DNA from: DASRWI01 sp035654655
GTDB taxonomy: Bacteria; Bacteroidota; Ignavibacteria; Ignavibacteriales; Ignavibacteriaceae
DNA: 63,253 nt
Assembly: GCA_035654655.1 (NCBI GenBank)
Contig: DASRWI010000039.1
Coordinates: forward strand, 1 to 63,253
Reading direction: 5' to 3'
In this document: piece by piece, positions 55,165 to 63,253 of the stretch
How positions within the stretch are numbered: the first letter of the stretch is position 1
Layout: every line of letters begins with the position of its first letter
Made by a program: the position numbers and the translations under genes
The notes under the pieces: generated by a model
Seen by the model: only the letters and a program-made list of their open reading frames with translations
Told to the model about the DNA's origin: nothing
Databases searched by the model: none

Positions 55165-56037
55165 ATGGAATATCTTTTACACCTTTTAATTCTTATTTGC
55201 TTTTACACTTTGCTTTCGCAAAGTTTAAATCTTTCTGCAGGTTTCACCGGACTGATTTCATTGGCGCATGCAGGTTTCTACGGTATTGGTGCATACACAG
55301 CAGCAATCCTTTCAACGAACTTCGATTTTTCTTTTTGGTTAAGTATTCCTTTAGCAATGCTCATTAGTGGCGCAATTGCATTTGTTGTTTCACTTATTTC
55401 TTTGCGGACAGTGGAAGATTATTTTATCATTTGTACATTGGGCATCCAGGTAGTTATTTTCTCTGTTATGAATAATTGGATGGACTTGACAAGAGGTCCG
55501 CTTGGTATTCCAGGAATTCCATCCATTCATTTTTTCGGATTGAGTTTAGACAGCAAAATTTCATTCCTTTTGCTTTCACTTTTCTTCGTTATATTCATTT
55601 GGTTTGTGTTGAGGAATATTTCTAAATCAGATTTTGGTAAAACTTTAACAGCAATCAGTGAAGATGAAATTTATACTCAAAGCATTGGTAAAAATGTTTA
55701 TCTTTCCAAGACAGTTTCATTTACATTGAGTGCAATGTTTGCAGGCATTCCGGGTGCTTTGTATGCTCATTACATCACTTACATAGACCCAACTAGTTTC
55801 ACTGTGAACGAATCTATTTTTATTCTATCTATTGTAATCATTGGTGGTTTAGGAAATCTGAGAGGAAGTTTTTTGGCGTCAGCCTTTTTAGTTCTATTAC
55901 CCGAAGTCCTTCGTTTTGTTGGGATACCAGACAGTATTGCAGCAAACATACGTCAAATTATTTACGGGATTATTTTAGTAATTGTAATGATGACAGGTAA
56001 AAATGGTGTGAAGGAATTATTTATAGTGAGGCGTTAA
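55165..56037 (+). CDS. livM: LivM-type permease
   Basis: A 290-residue second permease. Features: LSLNLSAGFTGLISLAHAGF near the N-terminus (the N-L-x-x-G-x-x-G-x-x-S-x-G-H pattern of LivM), TRGPLGIPGIPSI, LTAISEDEIYTQSIGKNVYL with the ATPase-contact loop, and IVIIGGLGNLRGSFLASAFLV. Last gene of the operon; it ends 339 bases before the first tmRNA-like repeat. Confidence 0.88.
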   Translation: MEYLLHLLILICFYTLLSQSLNLSAGFTGLISLAHAGFYGIGAYTAAILSTNFDFSFWLSIPLAMLISGAIAFVVSLISLRTVEDYFIICTLGIQVVIFSVMNNWMDLTRGPLGIPGIPSIHFFGLSLDSKISFLLLSLFFVIFIWFVLRNISKSDFGKTLTAISEDEIYTQSIGKNVYLSKTVSFTLSAMFAGIPGALYAHYITYIDPTSFTVNESIFILSIVIIGGLGNLRGSFLASAFLVLLPEVLRFVGIPDSIAANIRQIIYGIILVIVMMTGKNGVKELFIVRR

Positions 56038-56375
56038 TAGATTTTCTTCATTTTAATATAATTTAACCAAAGAACAACAATAACAACCAATTGATTCGCT
56101 TGATTTTAATTCATTTCCGAGAAATATGATCTGTAGTTTGATAGCACATCAATTTTGTTTTCTATAGTTATTCTTTATTCATTTTTAGTAAAACTTAAAC
56201 GTTAAATATAATGTCATGTTTAAGTACTAAGTAAAAGTTGTGTGAAGTGTGTGAAATGGCGTTCGATTTTTGTCCGCTGAAAGCAATTTTAATGATGTTA
56301 ATGTGATGAGTGTGTGAAATAAAACAGTATGGCTATAAACCATTGCAATAAAACTACTTATCTGTCAAGTACATA

Positions 56376-56391
56376 CTCCCGCCACCTCCAC
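56376..56391 (+). repeat. tmRNA 3'-end-like sequence, copy 1
   Basis: CTCCCGCCACCTCCAC followed by AAAA. Bacterial ssrA genes end in a T arm with CTCCCGCC followed by an acceptor strand and CCA (in E. coli CTCCCGCCAGCTCCACCA). No tmRNA body precedes it. Such displaced 3' ends are known integrase target traces. The assignment is by memory of the ssrA end. Confidence 0.5.
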
Positions 56392-56441
56392 AAAAGTAAC
56401 TTCGGATGTGGGTTCCGCCATAGAGATTGCTTCGCAAGACA

Positions 56442-56456
56442 TCCCGCCACCTCCAC
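56442..56456 (+). repeat. tmRNA 3'-end-like sequence, copy 2
   Basis: TCCCGCCACCTCCAC, an exact repeat of 56377-56391 at a distance of 65 bp. It lies just outside the stop of the minus-strand PD40 gene. Two copies in direct order suggest successive insertions at one site. Confidence 0.5.
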
Positions 56457-56460
56457 TAAT

Positions 56461-57453
56461 TTACTTTCCCCAGCTTATGCTTCTGTTTGTTGTTCCGATT
56501 TCAGTTGTTACCTTACATAGTCCTGAACCATCTGAATTTATTACATATATATGGGAAGTTAGATGACCTTCTTTTTTGTTGAATAATAATTTTTTCCCAT
56601 CAGGTGACCAACATAAAGAAACATCATTGCTTCCACTCCAGTATGTACCATCATTTTCTTCTAAACCTGAATAAATAATAGTTGAATTTGTACCATCTTC
56701 ATTAAAAATTAAAATATCAAATTTTGAAAAATCTTTTTTTACAATTGCAAATTTGTCTCCATTTGGATTCCATACAGGTGAATGGTAATTGAAATATGTT
56801 TCCTTTCCTGAAAGAATAAATTTGAGATTACTTCCATCTAAATTAAACGTGCATATACCTAAAGAAGTGCAAACTATGCATTTATTCTTTGAGGATACAC
56901 TAATTTTATCAATAGGAAAACACTCAGTGGGATAATTTAATTTACCAAAATCTATTATTTTAACTGCAGTCTTGGTTTGAAGATTGTATGTGAAAACAGG
57001 GGTAATTTCATTATGAATAAAACTAGATGAATAATAAATTAAATTTTGATTATCAGGGAACCATGTTGGACATTGCTCCATACCATAATAGGAAGAAATT
57101 CGATGAGAATTACTACCATCACTATCAAAGATATAAATATCCCAAGAGTCTACCCCTGCAAAAGTAGAAAAAGCAATTCTATTCCCATCTGGTGATATAG
57201 ATGGGGCATCTTCAAGCATAGAAATATTCCAACTTTTTTTATTATCAAGATCAATTACGAAAATACATCTATAATTATCCATAGGACCTATTCTATCGAA
57301 ACAAATTTTTCCCTCGCCTAAAAAATCATATGGAATGGTATCTGTAAAAGGAAGCTGATTGTTAACTGTAGGAGAAACAAAATTCTCCTTGCAAGATGAA
57401 AAAAATAATATAAGAATTATAATTAAAATTATTTTTAAAATTAATATTTTCAT
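56461..57453 (-). CDS. PD40/TolB-like beta-propeller lipoprotein
   Basis: About 330 residues from ATG 57453, chosen because it yields a lipoprotein signal peptide (LKIILIIILILFFSSC, lipobox FSSC); the frame extends 22 codons further upstream without a better start. The body has PD40/WD-like blades: ISPDGNRIAFSTF, WDIYIFDSDGSN, WNPNGDKFAIVKKD, WSPDGKKLLFNKKEG and HIYVINSDGSGLCKVT. It is presumably anchored in a membrane and exported; such proteins often bind other envelope proteins. Function not known. Confidence 0.8.
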   Translation of the reverse strand: MKILILKIILIIILILFFSSCKENFVSPTVNNQLPFTDTIPYDFLGEGKICFDRIGPMDNYRCIFVIDLDNKKSWNISMLEDAPSISPDGNRIAFSTFAGVDSWDIYIFDSDGSNSHRISSYYGMEQCPTWFPDNQNLIYYSSSFIHNEITPVFTYNLQTKTAVKIIDFGKLNYPTECFPIDKISVSSKNKCIVCTSLGICTFNLDGSNLKFILSGKETYFNYHSPVWNPNGDKFAIVKKDFSKFDILIFNEDGTNSTIIYSGLEENDGTYWSGSNDVSLCWSPDGKKLLFNKKEGHLTSHIYVINSDGSGLCKVTTEIGTTNRSISWGK

Positions 57454-57616
57454 TTCAATCTCAAACCAAAAAATTTTATTTAAAGTAAAAAGATAATAAA
57501 CAAAAAAAATATACGACAATCAGAAATATAGTTCTTTTAATCTAAGATGATAATTGTTATATAAATTGACTATTTTATAAAATAATTAATTTAATTGTGA
57601 TTATTTTTCACATTAT

Positions 57617-58288
57617 TTAGCTTTCTTTTTCTCTCCTCATTAGCATCACTGAAAATACTGCTATCCATAGCATATAGCTGTATATATTTATTCTTTCGAG
57701 AATGCCAAGTCCTGGTGTTGGTTGGTTAGCAGCTATTTTTGGTGCCTGGGCTCCAGCAATTATACCGAATCCAATTATTAATAAAATTGTTGCTATTGAA
57801 TATATCTTGAATTTCTTACCAGATGTGAATGCTCCGAAGCCTATTAGAGTAAACATTATTACTACTAATGTGAAAGTGAAAATTATATGCAGCGTGTCTG
57901 TTAATGTACCGGCACCTATTCCTTTTGAATGCATTGGTGTAAAGTGTAATGCAATTAATCCGATAACTGAATAAATTATGATTAAAACTCCGGTTATGCG
58001 TAATGCTTTATTAGAGTTTTCAATTTTTAAAATACCATATCCAAATGCAAGTGTCAGTAAATTATTTATTGTAAAAAGAAATACCAGGAGTGGTCTGGTA
58101 GGAGCTTCTATTGCCATTAATTCACTTATTCCTTGTGCTGAATAATTGTAACTATCCCATTGTATTGATGCAATTATATCCGCAGCAATATAAATTATTG
58201 AAGAAAGTAATCCGCAAGTAATTAAGAAGTTTAAGAAAAGTTCTTTGGAGAGTAAATTGTTATGTGATAATGTTGTCGTACTATTCAT
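57617..58288 (-). CDS. DUF998-type membrane protein
   Basis: A 223-residue integral membrane protein with six hydrophobic helices. The first loop has DSYNYSAQGISELMAIEAPT, followed by LHFTPMHSKGIGAGTLTDT, patterns characteristic of the DUF998 family. The family is widespread and of unknown function. No operon partner; it is followed downstream by the PD40 gene after a 163-base gap from the chosen start. Confidence 0.78.
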   Translation of the reverse strand: MNSTTTLSHNNLLSKELFLNFLITCGLLSSIIYIAADIIASIQWDSYNYSAQGISELMAIEAPTRPLLVFLFTINNLLTLAFGYGILKIENSNKALRITGVLIIIYSVIGLIALHFTPMHSKGIGAGTLTDTLHIIFTFTLVVIMFTLIGFGAFTSGKKFKIYSIATILLIIGFGIIAGAQAPKIAANQPTPGLGILERINIYSYMLWIAVFSVMLMRREKES

Positions 58289-58440
58289 TTTTTATCTCAA
58301 ATAAATAATTAGTTTTATTTTATGTGTAAAATAAGAAAAATGGAACTTAATTTTAAGATCTCCTTTCTTTTATATCAATTTGTTAGATAGAATTATTTTA
58401 ACAATACCTTCTTCTTTGTTTTTTCAATAAAGTTTTCGAA

Positions 58441-58467
58441 AAAAAAAGAGCTTCGGCTCCTTTTTTA
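58441..58467 (-). terminator. Terminator of the GT87 gene
   Basis: GAGC-TTCG-GCTC tetraloop hairpin flanked by an A run on one side and a T run on the other, 24 bases after the stop of the minus-strand gene at 58491. With A and T runs on both sides it could work in both directions. Confidence 0.8.
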
Positions 58468-58490
58468 TTTTAAATTATCTTTTCTACTTA

Positions 58491-60026
58491 TTATACTGCT
58501 GGTTTTATTTGCATTTCTGAATCTTTCTCTTTAGTAGTACTTAATCCTGCGCGGTAAAGAATAACCCCTGGAATTACTAATGATATTATTTGTGCAGGTA
58601 AACTGAAAAGTGCTTGTATAATAAATGGTGCCTGTTGTGATATTAAAAATGGTAAGGATAGTAATACCCAGAAAAATACAGCCATCATTACAGGTATGAT
58701 TTCCCGATTTAAACAAATTAAAATGACTACAGGTATTAAAACATAATTTGCAGGAGCAAAAGGACTTACTAAACTTCCCAAACTTAATAAGGAAATCCAC
58801 ACTGATATAGCTTCTGTATTTGTTCTTGGCTTTTGTCTTCCTGACCATATTGCCAATGCTAAAACAATTAATAAAAATATTAATGAAAATATTCTTCCTG
58901 TTTCTAATGACATACCTTCAATCCCTAACAAATTTAATTTTAGTGGTATACCAAATGGTGCCATATTTCTTGCTACTGCAAATACCCTTGAAAGTGGAGT
59001 TGAAAATGCTTCACCACTAGATAGTTTCGGGAGTTCATATTCAATAAAAGCTTTGAAAGGAAGCGGTCCAACTACTACGAAAGCCAATAAAGATAGAATA
59101 ATTGCAAAACCTGAAATCCATGCAAACTCCTTAAATTTCTTTTGTGCTAATAAATAAACTATCAGTATACCCGGGAAAATTTTTGCAACTGTACCCATAG
59201 CTAATAATAATCCTCCCGTAGCTTTTTGAATAGTAAACATAAGCATGGCTATAATAGAAATTGATATTACCAAAACCTGAACATTGGACATTTGCAGTCC
59301 AGCAAGAACAGGCAATGAGCACCATATAAGTGGAGCCATCCCAAGCATTCGCAATCGTCCCTCAACTTCAAGACGAAAAATTATAAATCCTAATGCTATC
59401 ATTAAGGATAGCATACTTATTGAGAACCAAAGCATTCTGATATTTAAAAAATCTTGACCGACTACTTTGGTAATAGTTGTCGGGAGTAGAAGAAAAGTCG
59501 GTGGATAATGATAAAGGTCTACTTTAAAATTTGAAACTCTTCTAAAGATTGGAAATCCATTTGCATCTTTAGAAACTTTTTGAAGATAATTTTCAGGATT
59601 ATAAATATTTGTTATGCCTTCATTATTTAGTCTGGCAGCTTCAGTGTATGCAGTTAAACAACAATGTTCAACATACCAGGGTATTGAAGGGAATAATGAA
59701 TATTCAGGTTTAGCAGGTTCAATCATAAAAATTGAAAGTCTCGCGGTCTGTATTAGACTAGCAAATGCAACCAAACCCCAAAGAATACATATTATTGTTT
59801 TAGTTTTTAATATCCCTTTTAACTCAACCGGTAATCTCTTGGTTAATAAAATAAAACCTGTTATTGATAAAATTGTAGAAATAATAATTGCATAAAATAA
59901 AGTGAGCTCAAAGGATTTTAACCCGACAAGAATAGCAAACCCAAAAATCAAATTAACAATAATTGAGACAATAATTCGTTCGATACCATATTTATAGATA
60001 AGATTGTCAGCTTTCAAATTTTCCAT
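58491..60026 (-). CDS. GT87-type integral-membrane glycosyltransferase
   Basis: About 511 residues from ATG 60026; a GTG five codons upstream exists, but it overlaps the AAGGA ribosome site that serves the ATG. Around eleven membrane helices. The first large loop has the segment LYHYPPTFLLLPTTI, preceded by NNEGITNIYNP, as in polyprenyl-phosphate-mannose-dependent mannosyltransferases of family GT87 (DUF2029), and the middle has ATGGLLLAMGTVAKIFPGIL, the conserved K-I-F-P motif. It probably adds a sugar from a lipid carrier on the outer face of the inner membrane. Acceptor unknown. Confidence 0.8.
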   Translation of the reverse strand: MENLKADNLIYKYGIERIIVSIIVNLIFGFAILVGLKSFELTLFYAIIISTILSITGFILLTKRLPVELKGILKTKTIICILWGLVAFASLIQTARLSIFMIEPAKPEYSLFPSIPWYVEHCCLTAYTEAARLNNEGITNIYNPENYLQKVSKDANGFPIFRRVSNFKVDLYHYPPTFLLLPTTITKVVGQDFLNIRMLWFSISMLSLMIALGFIIFRLEVEGRLRMLGMAPLIWCSLPVLAGLQMSNVQVLVISISIIAMLMFTIQKATGGLLLAMGTVAKIFPGILIVYLLAQKKFKEFAWISGFAIILSLLAFVVVGPLPFKAFIEYELPKLSSGEAFSTPLSRVFAVARNMAPFGIPLKLNLLGIEGMSLETGRIFSLIFLLIVLALAIWSGRQKPRTNTEAISVWISLLSLGSLVSPFAPANYVLIPVVILICLNREIIPVMMAVFFWVLLSLPFLISQQAPFIIQALFSLPAQIISLVIPGVILYRAGLSTTKEKDSEMQIKPAV

Positions 60027-60255
60027 ATAAAAATCCTTCACAGAAGTTTATGTGATTTATTTAAAATGGAACTGCTGACATACTTTTAATATATAAAGTT
60101 CATCCCATTTTTTAAAATTTAGAAATAAGTGTAATTGAATTTTAATTATTTTGCTGTAAGTAAAAACACTATATTTTTTAATATATGTGAGCCGTTTAGA
60201 TTTTAATCTTATTTGTTTATTAGTATAATTACAAAAAATAAAAAGAAAATCTATT

Positions 60256-60395
60256 ATGCTTGAACTTGTAATTGATGCCCGCGATGCGCAATCAGCCCGG
60301 TAGTTAAGAATTCTTCCATTCAGATTTAAAAGAATGGTTGGTCCTTTTATTTTTATGGACCATGCAGACCTTATTTAGGATGTTCCGAAAGAAAA
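60256..60395 (+). pseudogene. 5' fragment of a pirin gene
   Basis: This 140-base piece is a degraded copy of the start of the pirin gene at 61988: it keeps codons for ELVIDARD, the long FRFKRMVGPFIFMDHA-coding stretch and DVPKE, but carries deletions, a TAG after the SAR codons, and another stop near 60376. The intact gene lies downstream of the WG-repeat gene, so the fragment and the intact copy flank that gene. Confidence 0.85.
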
Positions 60396-60564
60396 TATTT
60401 TTTAAGAGTCATCAATAATTTTCCTTTTTGTTGGTATTTGAATTTTTATATATTTTTGTGAAAAGAATTTGGGATGACTTGAGGTTCTTGTGTAACATAC
60501 GATCTTTAAAATTCAACGTTATTATTTTCTTCTTAAAATTAAACTCCAATTAAAGGATAAAAAT

Positions 60565-61839
60565 ATGAGAACTTTTCTTTTATCGTTGTTAGTTGTTTAC
60601 TTTTTCTTTAATTCCTATGCACAGGGATTTAAAGGTGCAAGTGGGAAGTATGGCTTTAAAAATTCAAGTGGAGAAGAAATTATATCTCCTAAATATGATT
60701 TAATTTTTGGTCCATATGATGAAATTTTAATTATAAAGTCTGGTGACAAGTGGGGTTTTGCAGATATATCGGGCAAAGAAATAGTTGCTCCTAAATATAA
60801 TTATGTTTACAGCTTTGATAATGGACTTGCCAATGTTCAGCTAAATAAAAAATGGGGGTATGTAAATAAAAATGGAAAGGAAGTTATTCCATTAATTTAT
60901 GATGTTCCTTCTGCAGGTGATCAAAGGCCAGGATTTTCAGAAGGATTAGCTGCCGTTTCTCTTAATGGAAAATATGGTTTTATTGACCAAAAAGGTAATG
61001 TAATTATACCTTTTAATTTTGATAATGCATATCAATTTTCCGGAGGAGTTGCAACAATTGTAATAAACGATAAGTTTGGTCTTATAGATAAAAAAGGGAA
61101 ATCAATTGTTCCTCCCAAATATGATGATATGTTTGAGTTTAACGAAGGATATTTTACAGTAAGTATTAATCAAAAAAAGGGTGTTGTAAATAAATCCGGG
61201 AAAGAAATTATTCCTGTTAAATATGATGAATTAAATTATAAATTAGATGGATTATCAATAGTTTCATATAATAACAAATTTGGTTTGATTGATAAAAATG
61301 GAAAGGAAATTCTTCCTTTAATCTATGACTCTTTGTGGAATGTAGATGATTTATATTTAGTAAAGGCGAATAATAAATATGGTTATGTAAATAAATCAGG
61401 AAAAATCATTTTACCCGTAAAATATAATGAAATTGGAAATGATGGGTATTTTTACAATGGTTTTAATTGGATTGGCGAAAATGGTAAGTATGGATTTATT
61501 AACTCTTCCGGTAAAGTTGTAGTCCCAATTATTTATGATGATCTAGGAGGATTTTCAGAAGGATTATCCTGGGTAAGACAAAAAGATAAATTTGGTTATG
61601 TGGATACTAATGGTAAAATAATTATTCCTATTATTTATGATGATTGCAGCACTTTTAACGAAGGATTAACCTGGATACAGTCTAATAATTTGTATGGATA
61701 TATTGATATAAAAGGAAAAATTGTTATTAAACCTCAGTATGATTATGCTGAAGATTTTAAAGATGGAATAGCTTTAGTGAAATTAAATGGTGAAACTTTA
61801 TATATTGATGAAAAAGGTAATATAGTAGAAGACTATTAA
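60565..61839 (+). CDS. WG-repeat (KWG) exported protein
   Basis: A 424-residue protein with a signal peptide (LLSLLVVYFFFNSYAQ) and eleven full WG repeats plus a partial one, each of about 30 residues with pattern K-[FYW]-G-[FLY]-[IVA]-[DN]-x-x-G-K-x-[IV]-[IV]-P-x-x-Y-D; for example NKFGLIDKNGKEILPLIYD and DKFGYVDTNGKIIIPIIYD. The repeats form a beta-propeller-like or solenoid scaffold of unknown binding function. AAGGA precedes the ATG, and a terminator follows 25 bases after the stop. Confidence 0.88.
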   Translation: MRTFLLSLLVVYFFFNSYAQGFKGASGKYGFKNSSGEEIISPKYDLIFGPYDEILIIKSGDKWGFADISGKEIVAPKYNYVYSFDNGLANVQLNKKWGYVNKNGKEVIPLIYDVPSAGDQRPGFSEGLAAVSLNGKYGFIDQKGNVIIPFNFDNAYQFSGGVATIVINDKFGLIDKKGKSIVPPKYDDMFEFNEGYFTVSINQKKGVVNKSGKEIIPVKYDELNYKLDGLSIVSYNNKFGLIDKNGKEILPLIYDSLWNVDDLYLVKANNKYGYVNKSGKIILPVKYNEIGNDGYFYNGFNWIGENGKYGFINSSGKVVVPIIYDDLGGFSEGLSWVRQKDKFGYVDTNGKIIIPIIYDDCSTFNEGLTWIQSNNLYGYIDIKGKIVIKPQYDYAEDFKDGIALVKLNGETLYIDEKGNIVEDY

Positions 61840-61862
61840 AGATTATTCTATAATATATCAAG

Positions 61863-61900
61863 AAAAACCTGCTCTATTACTTTATTGAGCAGGTTTTTTT
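61863..61900 (+). terminator. Rho-independent terminator
   Basis: AAAACCTGCTC (61864-61874) pairs perfectly with GAGCAGGTTTT (61887-61897) and is followed by more T residues. It terminates the WG-repeat gene. Confidence 0.92.
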
Positions 61901-61987
61901 ATTACTATTTTTATGTGCGCATTGTAGATTATATTTAATTGGAAAAGTTGCTATTATTACTCAGCTACGATTATTTTCTATATTTTT

Positions 61988-62905
61988 ATGATTGACATTG
62001 TTATTGATGCCCGTGATGCTGCAATCAGCCCGGTAGTTAAGGTTAAAAGAATTCTTCCATTCAGATTTAAAAGAATGGTTGGTCCTTTTATTTTTATGGA
62101 CCATGCCGGTCCCATTTCTGATATTCCTAAAGAACCGTCATCATTAGATGTTTTACCTCATCCTCATATTGGAATTTCTACTGTCAGCTATCTTTTTGCG
62201 GGTAAAGTTACCCATAGGGATAGTCTTGGAGTTGAGCAGGTCATTCGTCCGGGTGAAGTTAATTGGATGACTGCAGGGAAAGGTATTGCTCATTCTGAAA
62301 GATTTGGAGATTCAAGTACTACTACTGATAGGGAGTTGGAATTGATACAAACCTGGGTTGCTCTTCCTGAAAAAGATGAAGAGAATGAACCAACTTTTCA
62401 TAACTACAAGATAGAACAGCTTCCTGTATTTACAGATAAAGGTTTATGGATGAGATTAATTGCAGGTAATGCTTATGGTCTTAAGAATGATGTAAAAACA
62501 AATTCATCATTGTTTTATTTGCACTTAGTGCTTCAGCAGGGAGAAAAATTTAGCTTACCAAAAGAACATTCAGAACGTGGAATCTATATTGCAAAAGGGA
62601 GTATTGAAGTTGGAGGTAAGTCATTTCATCAAAATCAAATGTTAGTTTTTAATAAAGGTGCTGAACCTATTATTATTACTAAAGAAAATTCAACTTTAAT
62701 GGCTTTAGGAGGAGACCCTCTTGGAGAAAGATTCATCTGGTGGAATTTTGTTTCTTCAAGAAAAGAAAGGATTGAGCAGGCTAAGGAAGATTGGAAGCAG
62801 GGAAGAATAAAACTGCCGCCTAATGATAATAAAGAATTTATTCCTTTACCTGAAGATAAATTTAGGTTGGTAAATAAACCTCCAAATCCTGAGCCGCTTT
62901 CATAA
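61988..62905 (+). CDS. Pirin-family cupin protein
   Basis: A 305-residue bicupin. The N-terminal metal-binding motif is intact: LPHPHIGISTVSYLFAG with two His, HRDSLG with the third, and GEVNWMTAGKGIAHSE with the remaining His and Glu. FRFKRMVGPFIFMDHAGP near the start is the pirin signature. The C-terminal cupin has GDPLGERFIWWNFVSS. Pirins bind iron and act as quercetin dioxygenases or as redox-sensing regulators; which applies here cannot be told. A broken 5' copy lies at 60256. Confidence 0.92.
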   Translation: MIDIVIDARDAAISPVVKVKRILPFRFKRMVGPFIFMDHAGPISDIPKEPSSLDVLPHPHIGISTVSYLFAGKVTHRDSLGVEQVIRPGEVNWMTAGKGIAHSERFGDSSTTTDRELELIQTWVALPEKDEENEPTFHNYKIEQLPVFTDKGLWMRLIAGNAYGLKNDVKTNSSLFYLHLVLQQGEKFSLPKEHSERGIYIAKGSIEVGGKSFHQNQMLVFNKGAEPIIITKENSTLMALGGDPLGERFIWWNFVSSRKERIEQAKEDWKQGRIKLPPNDNKEFIPLPEDKFRLVNKPPNPEPLS

Positions 62906-63066
62906 AGGCATTTATATTAATTATCATTTTGATACACTTCAGCTTATTAAATCCTTTAATTTCGTTGATTTTCCCATTAATTAATATGGCTTGAGATTTG
63001 AATAATTATGTTACTGACTTTAACTCTTTATCCAAGACTAACTTTTTAACGATGTGAGATACATAT

Positions 63067-63253
63067 ATGAAAAAACTTTTATTGCTCAAGTTTCTACTTA
63101 TTTTTTCTTTTTCAATTTTTGCTCAGGTTCCAACAGATGCATTGATTGCTTATTATCCCTTTAATGGCAATGCTGATGATGTAAGCGGGAGTGGGTTCAA
63201 CGGCCAGGTAACCGGAGCTACTTTAGTGGCTGACAGACGAGGAGAACCTGTAT
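63067..63253 (+). CDS. LamG-type exported protein, partial
   Basis: Open frame of 62 codons running off the right edge. A signal peptide (LLLLKFLLIFSFSIFAQ) is followed by DALIAYYPFNGNADDVSG and GATLVADRRGEP, the usual opening of LamG/concanavalin-A-like lectin domains in surface proteins of Bacteroidota-like bacteria. The rest of the protein is outside the window. Confidence 0.82.
   Translation, partial: MKKLLLLKFLLIFSFSIFAQVPTDALIAYYPFNGNADDVSGSGFNGQVTGATLVADRRGEPV

Larger units (their letters stand above)
56038..56460. other. Boundary region with tmRNA-like repeats
   Basis: 423 bases with no supported gene. It holds two copies of GTGTGAAAT (near 56243 and 56313), a hairpin TTGCTTCGCAA at 56428-56438, and two tmRNA-3'-end-like sequences listed separately. 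The composition of its last 90 bases is much richer in GC than the rest. Confidence 0.6.

Noticed and set aside
56376..56456. A complete tmRNA gene
   Set aside because: Only the 3' terminal sequence is recognisable; no 5' acceptor strand, pseudoknots or tag reading frame precede it.
1..63253. CRISPR array
   Set aside because: No run of regularly spaced identical repeats was seen and no Cas1/Cas2 genes. The Cas4-like nuclease at 35402 is better explained by the helicase operon.

Overview
The window looks like a chromosomal segment of a low-GC, Gram-negative bacterium of the Ignavibacteriota/Bacteroidota group. This is inferred from very AT-rich coding sequence, exported proteins whose signal peptides end in S-Q or A-Q, an outer-membrane secretin, PD40 and WG-repeat lipo/exported proteins, and MCP-like Rhs proteins of Bacteroidota type. 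No rRNA or complete tRNA is present, so the assignment is only moderately secure.

Layout. 1-9.5 kb: the start of a GspK/PilX-like pseudopilin gene at the left edge (minus strand), then a plus-strand block with a GHL10-type glycosidase-like protein, a 1951-residue Rhs/YD-repeat protein ending in a JAMM-like candidate toxin domain, a leucine-rich-repeat protein in the immunity position, and an orphan duplicated Rhs core end. 9.6-18.7 kb: a minus-strand type II secretion/type IV pilus operon (pseudopilins, GspF, GspG, a CsgG-like lipoprotein, prepilin peptidase, GspE, secretin, GspL/PilMN, GspM/PilO, GspC/PilP-like).

18.8-48.1 kb is an accessory/defence island. It holds a sigma factor - small protein - ImmA/IrrE peptidase module; a Pycsar locus (PycTM effector, cyclase with AGS-C sensor broken by a frameshift, and a conserved 57-residue protein); a tRNA-Val 3' fragment; a RipA-family membrane gene cut by an insertion sequence whose ends and 16-bp target duplication can be read exactly; an mcrC remnant; a Druantia-like operon (937-residue protein, 2027-residue DruE-like helicase, Cas4/AddB-like nuclease, cytosine methylase, Vsr); a two-gene SIR2 plus large helical-protein system; several broken small genes; a PD-(D/E)XK nuclease-like protein; and a UvrD-like helicase.

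48.6-56.0 kb is a branched-chain-type ABC transporter operon (livG, livF, livK, livH, livM) into which three unrelated genes are interleaved: an EgtD-like SAM methyltransferase, a three-helix membrane protein with an 18-residue repeat, and an alpha/beta-hydrolase-like protein. It ends next to two copies of a tmRNA-3'-end-like sequence, a typical integration target. 56.4-63.2 kb returns to ordinary genes: a PD40 lipoprotein, a DUF998 membrane protein, a GT87-type glycosyltransferase, a WG-repeat protein flanked by a pirin fragment and an intact pirin gene, and the start of a LamG-type exported protein.

The most notable items are the cyclase/effector locus with its third small gene, the SIR2/helical pair, the Druantia-like operon with its linked methylase and Vsr, and the mosaic liv operon. 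Several genes in the island carry one-base frameshifts in or near A runs, so either decay or homopolymer assembly errors must be kept in mind there.
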